From Anseranas semipalmata (Eukaryota > Chordata > Aves > Anseriformes > Anseranatidae): 64,000 nucleotides of DNA. The DNA lies in NCBI GenBank assembly GCA_013399115.1, contig VXAA01005662.1, positions 251,227 to 315,226 on the forward strand, written 5' to 3'. Positions 14,701 through 27,966 of the stretch are shown here, one piece after another. The first letter of the stretch is position 1; each line of letters starts with the position of its first letter. A program made the position numbers and the translations under genes. Under the pieces are notes generated by a model. The model saw nothing but the letters and a program-made list of their open reading frames with translations, ran no database searches and had not been told where the DNA came from.

Positions 14701-16199
14701 AGTAATTGTGCAAAGGGCAAAACAGCTTTGGAGCAGGGCTGCCATATGACAACATACTCTTTAGACTAATATTGTCGTTACCATAGTACTTCCTAGGGTA
14801 CTACGCAAACCTACAAAAACGATGCAAGAATAATCAGCCAGTTATGCAGAATCAGCTGCACAGATTCAAGTCTTCCATCAGATGGGAAGAGGAGCAGCTG
14901 GCAGGAGAAAAGTTAACTTTGAAGACATTAAATATTTGCTTTTCAGAGCAGTTACTGAGGCACAGGATTTGGCAAGACACATTTGCAAGAGGGTAGGATG
15001 CTTGGCCATGCGTCCTCCACTCTCGCTTACCTGAGGACAGATGCCGCTACACAAAACCTAAGGGTTATTCTGCAGGCAAGCCCTAGCTCTTCTTGCAGGT
15101 GCTGTGCAGGAAAAGAGTCCCTATAACCCAGAATGCCAAGATCTCCATGCAAAGAGAGCAATTCTTTTACACCATTTGAAGAAAATCCACGAAGCAGAGG
15201 TTCAGTTCACTGTGACTCTCTGGCCTCGTCCTGCTCGCTCACAAGCAGTAGAAATCCCCATTTATACAGGGAGGGCTTTATTTGGGAAGAAAAGGCTTCT
15301 GGCCTTGATTTCTTTTCAGCTAACAAACCTGGCACCTTCGGAAAAGTTTGGGGCAAAGCTTTCCTTCCCTTGGTCAGAAAAATACTGAAGCCAACAGCTA
15401 GACTCGGATCATTTTTAAGTAGGCTATGAACTTCAGAGTAGTGTTGGTTCTGGGTTGTTGTTGTTGTTGGTTTTTGGTGCATTTCTTTGTTGTTTTTTGT
15501 TTGTTTCCACAGCCCTTCCCACCCAGCTGGAATAAAAACCAAAGCTCCCTTTCTAGCACTCTGGCTTACTACTTGCAATGTAAAAAAGGCAGATGCTAAA
15601 GAAAACATGAGATCTTTCCAGATGGTACCTGAAAAGTTGTGCTGTCAAGTCTGATTTATTTAGAAGTCAGCATTTCTCCAGGCACATAGTTTGACATTTA
15701 ATTAAGGCCAGGACCTTTATCATTCGAGCACATTGCAGTGCTGTTAAAAAAGCCCAGGTGTCACTACTGCTAATGATGTGGTACTGAGTGTCTACCAGCC
15801 TTGCTTATGAAGTTTGGACTGTACAGGTCAAAACTTGACTCTGCAGAGCTCCTCAGATAGCGATGTTGCAAAGGAATTATGGGGGGCAAGACCTGGTTTT
15901 ATGGTTTCTGCAGGACTTGCACAGCCCAACACGATGTAGGGCCCTTGTACAGCTCTACCTCAATGTCACTGTTTGGAGGCACAGCAGCTTTGTCCCAGAC
16001 CTGTATCCTCTCCCTGTTCCCCAGGGCATCTTTCCCGCCCACATTAAAGCCCCAGAGTGCAGGGACAGCCTGGGTAGCCAAATTGTGCCAGGCCCTACAG
16101 ACACGCATATCCTCAAACACATCCACTGAAGTTCTGCTCTCAGGTATGCCGAGTATATACTGCTCTTGCCATGCAAACAGAAAGCTCACACAGACAAGT

Positions 16200-16216
16200 C
16201 ACACACACACACACAC
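16200..16216. repeat. Short (CA)8 microsatellite
   Basis: A run of CA dinucleotides with no interruption, in otherwise unremarkable sequence. Confidence 0.85.
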
Positions 16217-17881
16217 TATCTACTCTTTTCTCTTTGAACGTCAGTGATGTTCACGGCAGCATCCTTACATCCCATTGTACCTTGTACATGAAGGCTGCAC
16301 ATCCCTAGGAATACCTCCAGCAAACGCTACACAAACGATCCCTCGGAAGGAGGAAAACCTTCTGGTTGAGTTACTGGGGTGAGATTCCAAGGCCCTAGCT
16401 TCCCAGACTTCTTCCCTGGTAAGAAAGGGAAAGGAAAAGCCAACAACACAAGACTTTCCACCTCAGCTTTCCCAGCTGGTTGGGCTTACTCATTTGGAAA
16501 ACAAACTGCTCGCTCAGGACCAGGGCTCTCTAGTACATCCTTTCCTTGTGTAGCATTCAATGTAGTGGATCCACAGCCTTGGGATTGATCCCGTGCCCTA
16601 TAACATAAAAGATGAACACCAAACCCTCTTGGAAAACTTTCTGATATCTCCTTGGAGGCAGCACTATGACCACAGGCTTGATAAACTGAGCAGTCATCAG
16701 CTAACGAGTCGTTCTCCTGACTCTGCCTGTGAAAGCACTGTGAGAGTCACAACAGAGTCACACAGACATCTGCAGCAAAGCCCCAGCGTACAATATTTTG
16801 GTTCTCACTACACAAATACAAACACTATAATCCAAACGTCAGCAGTTAGAGAACTGGCTGGGGAAAAGATAGGGAAGGAGAGGACATTTTGGTGCATGTA
16901 TCTTAGCAAATATGTTCTCCGACACAGTAATAAGAATAAGCAGTACATCTGAATAAAGTGAGCGCTAGAAATTCATAGCATATTGTTGAGGTATCAACTG
17001 AAAAATAAAAAGCAAGACCAGAGGCTTTCTCCACAGCCATAAGCAAATAAACACATCCATTCTCTGAGCTACCTGTCCACAGGGATGGGAAAAGAGAGCA
17101 AGTCTTGTCAAAGCCATTAGGTCGATGGTTGCATCTTGGGAACCTGGGTATGAGGGAGGCTGCTAGCACTTAACAGAGCAGTGCTTCAGAGCCCCTGTGC
17201 AGAGCCAACAAAGAGAAACAAAAAGGAAGAGGTCGGTGCGGGCATGTTACGCGCTCCCTCTTTAATTACTAAAAAGGTGTAAGCAACAGATAACCGGGCC
17301 CATCTGTAGAGAAGTCACACACATGAAAACAATTAGGAAAGGGAACAGAGCTTCAGGTGCTATGGTAACACAAAAAGCCATGACAAGCAAAGGAAAAACC
17401 CAAACACTGTCCTTCATAGACCTGAAAGCCAAAGCGGAGAACCACGCTCCTAGAGATGTTTTGCACTGCAACAGTCACTGTCCAAGACAGCAAACAACCT
17501 CCAGCTTGAACAACATTATTTTGAAATAATTCCTATATTTGTGTTTGAGAAGTCGCTATTTACGTTGCGTACACACCTAAACACAATGACCATTTCCGCT
17601 ATAAGGCTCAGAGCAGCTTGTTCTAGTCCCCATTAACCCCAAACATGCAACGATCCCAACCCTTGCCTCAAACATGCAACCACTCAGACCAAGGCTTTTA
17701 ATTGCTCTGGGGAGGAGCTGAAGCAGGTGGGCGATGCAACGGGGCTCCCTCCAACTTTCCCTTGGGAAAACACCCGGCTTTGGGAAGAACTTGGGGAACG
17801 GGCCTGGGAAGGGACGAAGGGCAGCGCCAGCCAGGAGGCGATGAGCAGGGAGCTGGGGTTACGCGCGCGTTCCTCCCTTAC

Positions 17882-17999
17882 CTGCTTCCATAAGCTGGCA
17901 CTGCTGTCCGAAAACTTGCGAGAAGGTAACGGGGCCTGCAGGGCCGGAGGGCGCCGGCGAGGGGTCCATGGCTCTCTTCGGGTCCTTCGTGTTAGTCAT
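17882..17999 (-). CDS. Candidate first coding exon of an unassigned gene (partial)
   Basis: On the minus strand an ATG at 17997-17999, followed in frame by a second ATG at 17967-17969 in a near-ideal Kozak context (GAGCCATGG), opens 39 codons. These end at a consensus donor GCAG|GTAAGG (last exon base 17882), leaving one base for the next codon. The visible peptide includes MDPSPAPSGPAGP and TFSQVFGQQCQLMEA. The exon lies within a CpG island, as first exons often do. The frame also stays open upstream through GC-rich DNA and the N gap, so the true start could be further 5'. I do not recognise the peptide. By mammalian gene order the neighbour on the same strand after PRDM2 is KAZN (kazrin), but this does not match the kazrin N-termini I know. 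It could be an alternative first exon, a different gene, or a non-coding transcript with a chance frame. No second exon was identified below 17.8 kb. Confidence 0.45.
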
Positions 18000-18373
18000 G
18001 GGGCAGAGCCCGGCAGCCGCCCGCAGCCCCCCAGGCCCCCGCGGGGCAGCTCCCGGGCGCGTCCCGGTGGCCTCGGGTGCAACCCGGCGCTGGGAGACGA
18101 GGGCAGGGCCACGGCAGGCACTGGGGGCTCCGCGTCCCCTCGCGGGACCGCGGCGCCCTGCCCACGGCCGTGGGTTTGCAGCCGGCGGGGCGCGCAGCCC
18201 TCGTCCTCCCAGCCGCAGAGGCCNGGCGGGGGGGAGGAGGCCGGAGGCGCGCTTCGATGCCGCCTCCTCCGCCCCGCTGCGGCGGCCCGGCCTCCGCTCC
18301 CGGCCCCCCGCCTCCTGCCTCCGCTCCCGGCCTCCCGCCTCCCTCCCGTGCTGCGGGGCCGCAGCTCGGCGTT

Positions 18374-18437
18374 NNNNNNNNNNNNNNNNNNNNNNNNNNN
18401 NNNNNNNNNNNNNNNNNNNNNNNNNNNNNNNNNNNNN
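18374..18437. other. Assembly gap (64 Ns) inside the CpG island
   Basis: A run of 64 unknown bases in the most GC-rich part of the island, typical of sequencing dropout. The real length of missing sequence is unknown, so frames read across it are meaningless. Confidence 0.99.
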
Positions 18438-18539
18438 AAGGGGATGGGGGCCGGCACAAGCCCCCGCTGCCTCGTCCCCCACAGACCTTGCACCTTGCTG
18501 TAACTCTTCCCCTGGAAATACCAGCCGGGGTTGGGGGTT

Positions 18540-18585
18540 TTGGTTGGTTGGTTGGTTGGTTGTTTTTTGTTGTTGTTGTTTTTGC
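18540..18585. repeat. (TTGG)n / (TTG)n low-complexity tract
   Basis: Tetranucleotide TTGG units pass into TTG units and end in TTTTTGCAG. The tract imitates a polypyrimidine stretch plus splice acceptor on the plus strand, but it is simple repeat. Confidence 0.85.
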
Positions 18586-21500
18586 AGGGATGAAGGGCCA
18601 AGAGTTAACTCCCAGGACAGTCTGACACAGCTGATTCATCTTTATTTTAAAAAATCCAATGCAAAGGATGCTGACTCCGGGATCTCTGCATAATTTTGTC
18701 CTCTGTGAGTCACCAGCGCTGTCTTTGGGAAGAAAAGTCACCAGGACACAGCCACCAGGACAACACAGGCTGGGGCCCAGCTGGAAACACAACCGGGCAG
18801 ATTCCAGCATGGGTCCAGCCGGGTCTGGGCCTCACTGCCCCTTCCTGCAGGCAGCTGAGGCAGAGGGACTTGCCCAGGGATGCATGGAGAAGTTTTAGCA
18901 GCAGGGAATCGAAGCCTGGGCCATGCAGCACCTCCGGCAATGGCACTGCACAGCGTGAGCTCAGCCCTTAATTTGTGGCCCCCAGAAAACCCCAGCTCCA
19001 GCACTTCAGTGTGCTGACCCCTCGCCCAGTCCAAAGACACTGGTAGATGGAGCGGTGTAACAGCTGCTCAACTGGTTCCATGCTGTGGAAGCTGTGGTGC
19101 CTCCACCAGGTCGCTCCTTCCTGTACTGGTTTAAATGGTTTTAGGCTCAGATCAGCTACGGCAGAGTGAAGTCTAAACAAACAGAACAGAGGCATCTTCA
19201 TGTGTTCGTTTTGCTAAAGATGCAGGAACAATTCTGTCCTCGCAAGAGGAGGAGAGATGTCCAACTTGACCTTCTTGTCTGCTATATGGAGAAAAGTAAA
19301 AACTGGTCTGTTTGGTCCACGTGACTTCAGCATTCAGATATTGATTTCTGGGGCTGTTTTTCTCCTCCCTGACGTGCAAACATCAAAGGCTTTTCTCACC
19401 ATTTCCAAAGCAGCCCGAGCAAAGCCAGCCTAATGCACTAGGAAGTGGAAGAATTAGGGAGTTTTCTGAACTTCAGACATGAGCGAGCTGCATGTTTCTT
19501 TTCATGCTACTACCCAATTTACTTCCTGCCATATAGCTTTCGTGAAGAAAAAGGAAGGGTTCAAGATTTAGTAGAATGATAATATCCAAATTGTATATGG
19601 TACTTTGTAAAGTATTTTTCATCCATACATCTCACAGTGGGGAATTATTATTATATCCCTCCTACAGAGGGAAAACTGTATTATAATAATAATCAAAAAG
19701 CCTCATTTCCCACATTACTCAGAGAAAATAATGTATTAATAGGACATTTCATTATCATAGAATTATAATTATCATTATTTTGTGAGTATACAAGAAGTTA
19801 TGGCAGATGTTCTTGTCGTTTCCAGATGTTCTTGTCATTAGAGCATGAAGGGGATGGTAGTGGGGAAGAAGAGGGACGTGCTCAAAGTCTTGTCCCTGTT
19901 CTGCCACCGAGGACAGGTCACTGGGCAGGCTTTGTTGCCTGCCTGCTCCCTCTGGCCATGCCCAGCTGCCCAGGGCAAACTCATTTGGACGAAGTCTGCT
20001 GATATTTGAAGCCTACAAGAGCAAGTTCTAAAACCATGCAAAATGTCAGAAAAAGCTGATAGAATAAGTGCGGCGCTTAGGCGGGTGGGAAGGGAAAGTG
20101 AAGAACAAAGGGACTACAGTCGCACCAGTCCAGCACCACCTCGTGCAACGTGTACTCCTGATCAAACATCAGGAACCCCCTGTGGAGCTGTTTGGTGACT
20201 CCTTTGCACAATCCTCTGCACAGCTCTGAAATAGTAAAGCATAAGTTAAAAAAATAAATAAAATATGAAAGAGGATACCTGAAAATCCCTTTCCCCTCTT
20301 TCCCTGCCCCTTTCCCCTATTTCTGCCGCCCACTCCCTGGCAGGAGCCGCTTGTGGGGCCCCTGCGCACAGCACAGCGTGCCACAGCGCCTGCACAACGC
20401 GCAGAGCAGCTGCGGTCCATTTAACGCTGTCGTTCACAGCTTGCAGCCATTAGATCTAGTCAGAACGTGCCCCTGAAAAACAGAAAGCAAGCAAAGAAGC
20501 CCTCGTTTGGGCTGGTTTGGGTGCTGTGTACCTGCTTTGCATTGATGACCCTCTCGCCTCTGCTCTGAACAGCAGGCCAGGGGATGCTCCGGTTCAGCTC
20601 AGTACGTTTTCCTCCCAAGAAATGACCCTCTACGAGTACAGAAATTTTCCATGTATTTCTCTGCAGCTCATCCGAATGTCACGCACGCAGCTGACAACCG
20701 TGTTGCTGTGCCCAGTTTCATGCAGGATCCAATGCCAGGCTTTCCTCCTCTGGGCTCCTGTGCTTACCTCAACGATCTGAGGTTTATTTAACATGTACGA
20801 GTTGAGGCCCTGTTCTGCAGTGTCACTGCTGACTCCATCAGCTCTAGCGACTCTGCATATCAAATTGCTACTAATAAAACAGCTGGACTCAAAGTTTATC
20901 GTTTTAGGTAAAAAATGTTAGGGCTAGGAATAACGCCTGGTTAATGGCACTGCCTGCACCCAGGAGATCCCATACACAGCAAAGAGCATCTAGTCGGTGC
21001 AGTGCTCCGACGGCTGCCCCGCGGCCACCAGAAGATGCTGGGTGACTGCAACCTCCTCAGACTGAGCTCTCTCGGGCACTTTTGCTCCGACGGATCTTCG
21101 CTTCCTCCAGCTTTGAGATGAAAGTTCACATGAGTTCTGTGCAGTCATTAAGGCTTTCAGGTGATCACCCACTGTGAAAGCCTGTGTTTCCAACAGCCAT
21201 CTCTAGAAAGGAAAATCCACTCTTTTATCTGAGAGTGCTTCCTCTGAGCTTTGTCACAGATGAAGCCTCAGCCAGTTTGGGGTAACACCGCAGCAGCCCT
21301 TACGCAGGCTGTTCCCTTCGCCGCCCGTCCGCCAGCCCACTGCATGGCACCCCTGCCTCGAAGGGCCCTGTCCCACCCCAGGCTGATGTTGGCTTCCTGG
21401 TCAGAGACGATGTGGTTGTAACATTTCTGCTTAGCAGAGGAGTTCCCTGATGCACTGACCCAAACGGATCTGTTCGTCGGGAAATGTCCTCTGATGCAGT

Positions 21501-24500
21501 AACACAAGCAGCTTAATAACACTGCAATCGAGTTACCATCAAATCCCCAAGTGCAATAAAAAGTCCAGCTAATGCACCTTCATTAGCACTCCATCTGGAA
21601 TGACTGCAGTCTTTGCTGACAAGCTTCCCCATGTCATTTTATGAGGGTGTAGCAAGCCATTTTCTCCACATCGATGACCAGCTGATCTGGCAGGGAGTTC
21701 AGAAGTCCCAAAATGCAGAGGGTGGCTTTGTGCACCTCTGGCACCGAGTCCAGAGTGACAGCAGCATGGAAGCAGTTCACGTCAGGACAGAAGAGCCTTG
21801 ACAAATCAATTGAATGGGCATTTCTTTACAGTGATATTTAACATCTCTAGAACTATCCCGTGCAAGAAAGCAGCACTATTCACAATGTTCTTAGTAGCAA
21901 AGGATTCTGGAGTGGGGAGTTACATTCACTTTCCTAAGGCCACATCAGCCAGTGCAACGTTCTGTACAGCTGACACCCCTATTGAAATCTTCCACTGATT
22001 TCACTTATTTCTAAAATCACTCCTTCACGAGAATGGAGCTTTTTGCCCTAAGAAGCAGCACTGAGTTTAGCACTTGCTAGAAGTTCTCCAGAGCCTTTGC
22101 ACACAGAGCACAGAGACAAAACTACAAATACCATCTTCTTCCCTAGTTCTCATTGATATTTATGTAAGTACTTATTTCAATGGTTCAAAAGGCTTGGTCA
22201 CCCAGACAAAAGTTAATTCCAAGAGCAAATGAGAACAATAGAGACACTTTCAAGAAAATGAAAAAGGGACTAATATACCTAGTTTATTTGTAAATAGAAC
22301 ATTTATGAGGCATGCTAAAAGCATCTTACAATTCACTGCAAAAGAAATTAAAAGAAAACCAACCCTGCTAAGTCAAGGTGGCCCAAAGCTTAGTAGATCA
22401 GTAAAGGAGCGGGGGGGACTATCTGCATTAGCATCTCATATCTAAGATAATATTTCCAGAGCAGTCTAATCTCTAACAACTGCTGCTTCTTCTTCCAAGG
22501 CAGCTGCAAAGCCATAAAACAAATGCAGCACAGCTTGAATCTTAAATCCCTCCCCCCCCTCCAGTTCTCTCCTACCCCCCAAGCACCTGTCTGCCCCCCT
22601 CCTCTTCTTCATTTAAGAATAAATGGTGCTTGTTCATGATCAGTAGGCCAGAACATGTTTCTCGGTCAACTGCTGAAGCTAGCTCATCCCTAAACTGAGA
22701 TAAATGTCTCTTACACTGAAAGGCACAGTGCTATTTCTGGCTGCCCTCTGGTGCCCTTGGGAGACCGGGCAGGGAGCATCCGCCGCTCGCTCCATCCATT
22801 GCTGGCCATCAGCCGCAGCCACTTCTGAGCACTGACCTTGGCTTGATGCAAGCCAGTGGCCCTGAGGTGAAAGGCTCCGCTGCTCACAATCCAGGAAAAT
22901 GTTGCTCAGCAGGGCTTGACGTGCTTTTCTATTTCTACTCTTCTTCCACAGCTGACCCATCTCATGTACATGGTGACAAGCTGTTGGGAATCCCAGGTGT
23001 AATGTACTTGTGTCCTCCATGCCCACTAAGCTTTGTTTTTTCTTGAGCACACACAATACTCCATACATCCTGTAGCCTTGAAGGACTATTTACAAGTGGC
23101 ACGGGCATCAGAGATGAAGATGGCCTGACCGGTTTTCTCTCTTCCCCTGAACTGCCTCTGCATCAGCGCCCTGAGCACAGAACCGAGACGTGGTCGGGGG
23201 CTCTGCTGCCGGCAGTCCCGGGTCAGCTGCACCCTTCTGCTGCCCGGCAGCTGCAGCAGCAGAGGAAACAGCATTAAGGCAGAAGCTTTCCTATGAGAAA
23301 GTTCTTTCTCCTTACCTGTTTTTGAAGGTAGTCTTCTTCCAGAAAAGCCACAGCTCTTTTCAAAAGGAGGAATTAGCACTGCTTCATGTGACAGCTCAGA
23401 CAGATGAAAGACAAGTGCGTAGCTATTTCATTAAAGAATAACTCAGAAGATTTTCAAGCACAGAGAAATTTACAGTTCAGCAAAATTGAATCACTCAAAA
23501 CCTAACTGACACCAAATGCCATTTAATAAAATGCAGCACGTAGGCTGCAACACTGCAAGAGGACGTCTGCTGACTGTTAGGCTGCTGCAGGCAGGGCAAC
23601 GGTGACAAAAGTGGGTTTTCTACTAACAGGTTGGATTTGTAATGCGTAAGGAGTCTTCAGATTTTCTGGGGTGAAAAAGCTATTTCTAGTCTATGTGAAA
23701 TTAATATTAATACCTCTCCTTCAGTCGTTCCCAAACACGTTTGTTTTATCTGTTACTGTTTTTAAAGGATGTGGCTGAATTAATGCCCCAGTGATGAATG
23801 GTGCCCACCAACCCTCAGCAACTGCCTTACCAACAGTGCCAAGTTCCACAGCCTTGCACAGCCTCGACCAGGTACAAAACTTCCCACTCGAGGTGTAGTG
23901 ATGGAGCACATCCCGTAACAGAGATGAACAAAACAGGGACCATTTCTAGCAGGGAAGCAGAAAACCCCCACCCCTCATGCCCTGCCCACACATTCACCTC
24001 CTGCAAAGGACAGCAACCCAGCCTCTTGAACTTCATTGCACTGTCTTGATGCTGCACCAGCTCACCAAGAGGTTTGGCTTTGAATGGAGAGTCCAAACTA
24101 CAAAGGTGCTGCTTATCCACGCGTGTCGGCCTGCAGTCTGAAGCAGTCAGGAGAGCTCAGTCTGCAGCGATCACTGTTAGCATGGATGGAGCTTGACAGG
24201 CCAAGGTGACACTTGGATCTCCTTTCTCCTCTCCTGCCACCCACCTTTAAACCCCAAATCACTCACCCATTTCAGAGCTAGAATAGGCTGCATCTCCGTT
24301 TTGAAGACCTCCTTTGCTCAAATAATAAATATTTGCATGATGCGGTTTGTCACATTAATTTATTGTTGTTCTTTTTCTTTACATGGCAGACAGACAACAG
24401 AGCTTTCAGTCTTCCAGAGCAATGTTCAGCATCCAAGCACCAACCAGCTAATATCACATCTCCACATAGTTTATTTTTCATAAACTTCTCAATATCAGCA

Positions 24501-26373
24501 TTGTCATGAGAGCACTGCAGAGCTACCAGTGTCAGCCTCACAAATTCCTACATGCAGAACCTGAGCTTTTTCCCCACCCTCTCCTTGAATTTTCACAAGA
24601 ACTTGTGATATCAGTCAAGGGCAAAATTTCACGTTTCATCAGCAGGCACGGGGGAGGTTAAAAATTTGCTGCAAAACTGTGAAATTCTGCCTTGGAAAAA
24701 AAATGGCATACTTTCCTGAATTTACTGTGAAGAAAATATCCTCATCGTTCTAGAGAAATGACACCATTTTGAACTGATTTTTTTTTCCTACAAGAAAAAT
24801 CAACTCCCCCACCCTCCCCCAAAAATGCATTTATTATCTGAGGGAAAATGATGAAAAGTCTGGTGTAACAATGGGTTATTTCTTGTCAGTGGCACGGATA
24901 TTTTTCTACCACAGCTTAGACTGTAACGGATCTTTCAGATAGACCAGTACAATATAAAGCTGTGTGCTGTGGTCTCTTGGTTGAGTAACACACATTATAA
25001 AACTTTAAAAACAGAGCATTTACAATCAGGGACATAAAGACGTGCTTTTAAAATTGTAAATACATATTTACAGGTTTGTGTGATAAACCAGAATTTCTCT
25101 GGGAAAAATGTTCATATAGCACAACAATTTACACACTTCTCTCCTTGAGTTTGTCAGTTATTATGGTTAACACCACTCTAAAAAAAAAAAAAAGCAGCAA
25201 AAATCAATTGCACAAAAGTGACCTCTAATCACCTCATTGGTATGCCTTAAAGGCACTAAACTCAGCAGCATCCACGCCAGAAACTCCGCACTTCATTCAA
25301 CTTACTGTCGCTGGAAGTTGAGAGCATCTCAGAAGAACTGGTTGTTTAAAGCAGGATTTGGGCTGCATGGCAAGAAAGCTCTTCCTCAACAACAATCCTT
25401 GAGTGACCAGTGAAAATTTATACAGTAAGCATGATCTTCGACAAAACACCTAACAAAGCTGCACTGGGAAAATCAAGGGCATAGCGAAGTGGTGCTTTAG
25501 GACAGAGTATATTGGAGCTGTTTTATATTAGCACTGTATATTCATTTTTTAAATTACTTAGATGCTGTCCAGACACACAGGAAGATAATTCCTGTTCTGA
25601 AGAACAGGGTTTACCATACTAATACTAGATGATGAAAGGAAGAAGAAAATGTGCAGAGAAAATTAAAGGAAAGATAACGTGCAAAACTAAAGCGAGCCGA
25701 AGTGATTAGAGAGCTGTATGTGCACGCCAGCTTCTTTGAGATATAAATATATATATATAAGGCCAGGAAACTTATTTTCTGTGCTTTTTGACCAAGATTT
25801 ACCAAGCTGCCTAGCAGATTTGGATACTCACTTCCCACTGGTTTTAATGAATAATGAGAATCTCAGTCTTCCAGGCTGCTGTGAAAAATTTCAGCCTTAG
25901 TTTGGAATTAGTACATCATATATTTCAAGAGGAAATTATTGCTAGCAAAAAGCTCAAGAAGGGACAAATCCTAGAGACTCTCCACTCTAGGCAAGAGACA
26001 GAACAGCCAGCAATGGCACAAGCTCTCCCCACAAAGCCTTCATCTCCATGGTCTCACAGTCTCGGACTGGAAACATCACTTCCAAACACGGGAGGGGATG
26101 TGGCTTTTTATGGCTCATCTAGTTCTCAGCATCTCAGCCTTCCCCCACACCACAATTGCACTTAGAAAGCCTCCAATAGGGGTTATCCAAAAAAATCCGC
26201 AGCTAGATAATGCAAGATCCTGAAGACCTTTGCTTTCCATCTCAAACAACATGTAGCTAAGACATTTTTATGGTGAACAAAACCCATACTTTTTGTTTAA
26301 AGCTTTTGTATTAATTTTGAACATTCTGATTTTCATCACAACTATAAAAAATTAACTGTTTTCAGCAATTTCA

Positions 26374-26426
26374 TACATATATATATATTAATATATGTCA
26401 TATATATATGTAGATATATATATAAT
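26374..26426. repeat. (TA)n-rich imperfect microsatellite
   Basis: Interrupted TA runs with ATATATGTCATATATATATG at the centre, partly self-complementary. Likely unstable and prone to cruciform formation; otherwise ordinary. Confidence 0.85.
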
Positions 26427-27915
26427 TGATCCTTTTTTGACCTTTTCAGGGTGGTGGTGGGAAGGAGTATCAACTGGGCACTTGTTTTCTCACAACTAAT
26501 GTGTGCGTACACAGATGTGTGCTTACCTGTGTGGAGTGCAAAGACAAGGAAAGGAATAAATTGACTGAAACAAGGGGGAAATAGGGCAATCAACCCCCTT
26601 GGCCTCCTTGAAAAATCCCAAACTCAGACATTACATTAGCAGGGATCCCAGAAAAACTGGGCAGAAGGAACCCTTTGTCTCAGAGGTGAAAGTTGCCCGA
26701 GCACCCCTGCCAGATGATGCACCTGTGTGTGATTGTCACCATTTCGGAGCAAGAGCTAAGAGACCTCTTTGCACTGCATTTTACTAACTGACCTATATGT
26801 TTCTGCAATTTTACTGGCTGCCAGCTACCTTCATCGATGCCTCCTTTACAGGACCGTTGAAGCTAAGCATGCTTGTACTACAGGTCACAAACACAGAGCT
26901 CCATATTTAAGGAAAATTGTTGCTTGATACTGCACAGCAACATGCATGTTTGATACTCTCACTAAATAAATAAATCGTGACTGTAACAAGAGTACCAGGC
27001 TGGCAACAAACGTGATGGCAGCATTTGAGAAACGGATGCTTGTCCCTTTATGAAACTGGGCTATCAGTGCATTTCACAGAGATCACTTAACAGGTGGTCT
27101 TTCAAAAAAACGTGGGTCCTGACGCACTTCAAAAGCAATGGCATCATGCCCGTTAAAGCTTATGGTACAAAGTCAAGAGACTGGGGTACCCACAGGCTTC
27201 AGATGTGGAAACCTCAGCAAAAGCTACCACTCTCTTTAGTGGATGTTTGTGGGATGCCCAGTTCTTTACCCGTTAGGATGTGAAGTAGAAACTAAAATGA
27301 TGTAACAGTCTTTTCAGAATTTAATTGCATAGTATGTTAAACCCCTCCATGTTCAACCAGAAAGAGGAGACTCATCCAAACCCATCAGCCCTCTGAACAT
27401 GGTTAGTCTGCCTGCAATTGTCTGAACATTTCTCCATGCTATTCCACTGGCTGTTGACGCGTGGGCTTCACGCGGCAGGGGACACTGGGAAATCACCCTC
27501 TCACCAGCATCCACAGTTCATCACGCTCTGGAGAAGGCAGGAGCCCTGCTCCGCGCTCTCTCCCTCTCCCTCTGGAAGGAAGGACAATATGACAGAAGCG
27601 CGCCATTGCTTCCAGCAGAAGAAACCGCTGTCCCTGCTATCTACTGAGGAACCGGTCTCACCTCATCTGAGAAAAAGCAGGAGAAGATAATGCTTGAGGA
27701 TTACTTCACCTCACCTTTTCCAGTCAAAACTTCCTAGTACCTGCAAATACACAGAAAGTTGCATTTAATCAGAGTCAGCTTTAAGGTTAAGCAGTCAGAG
27801 CAACTGCCTGGCTCCCCATGCAACGAGGCCCCATCATGCTGACTTGGTAGCAGGACAAGGAGTTGCTCAGTGAGTGCTGCACAGCAGAGATGCCCATGCT
27901 TTAACTTTTGCTTTT

Positions 27916-27966
27916 TTTAACTTAATATATTTAACTTAACTTATAACTTTAACATAACTTTTAACT
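27916..27966. repeat. Degenerate TTAACTTA tandem repeat
   Basis: About six imperfect copies of a 7-10 base unit built around TTAACTT or TAACATAACTT, within AT-rich DNA. Confidence 0.75.

Larger units (their letters stand above)
877..17699. other. No recognisable gene; probable intergenic or large-intron DNA
   Basis: Nearly 17 kb of mostly AT-rich single-copy sequence, with GC-richer patches around 5.8-6.1, 7.9-9.1, 10.8-11.6 and 12.6 kb. The open frames here are 60-210 codons. They lie on both strands, overlap each other, and show no domain or motif I recognise. If the CpG-island exon at 17882-17999 begins a minus-strand gene, this stretch would be its first intron. A single N at 5359 abuts a poly-A run. 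Conserved non-coding elements could be present but cannot be recognised from one sequence. Confidence 0.6.
17700..18520. promoter_or_regulatory. CpG island, probable promoter region
   Basis: The base composition changes abruptly from AT-rich flanks to a strongly GC-rich block dense in CpG (for example 17920-18373), with many GGCGGG/CCCGCC Sp1-type boxes and no TATA box seen. Such islands usually mark vertebrate promoters and first exons. The minus strand inside it contains a plausible first coding exon (17882-17999). The island is interrupted by an assembly gap, and a single N lies at 18224. It sits about 20 kb beyond the PRDM2 3' end, in the position where the next same-strand gene would begin. 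Its promoter role is inferred from composition, not shown. Confidence 0.75.

Noticed and set aside
18560..18600. Apparent plus-strand splice acceptor (T/G tract followed by TTTTTGCAG|GG)
   Set aside because: The tract is a TTGG/TTG microsatellite, and no matching exon or donor with coding potential follows.
17727..18810. Several long frames on both strands (180-270 codons) through the CpG island
   Set aside because: They read through the N gap and through GC-rich DNA poor in stop codons. Only the short segment with Kozak ATG and donor (17882-17999) is retained as a candidate.
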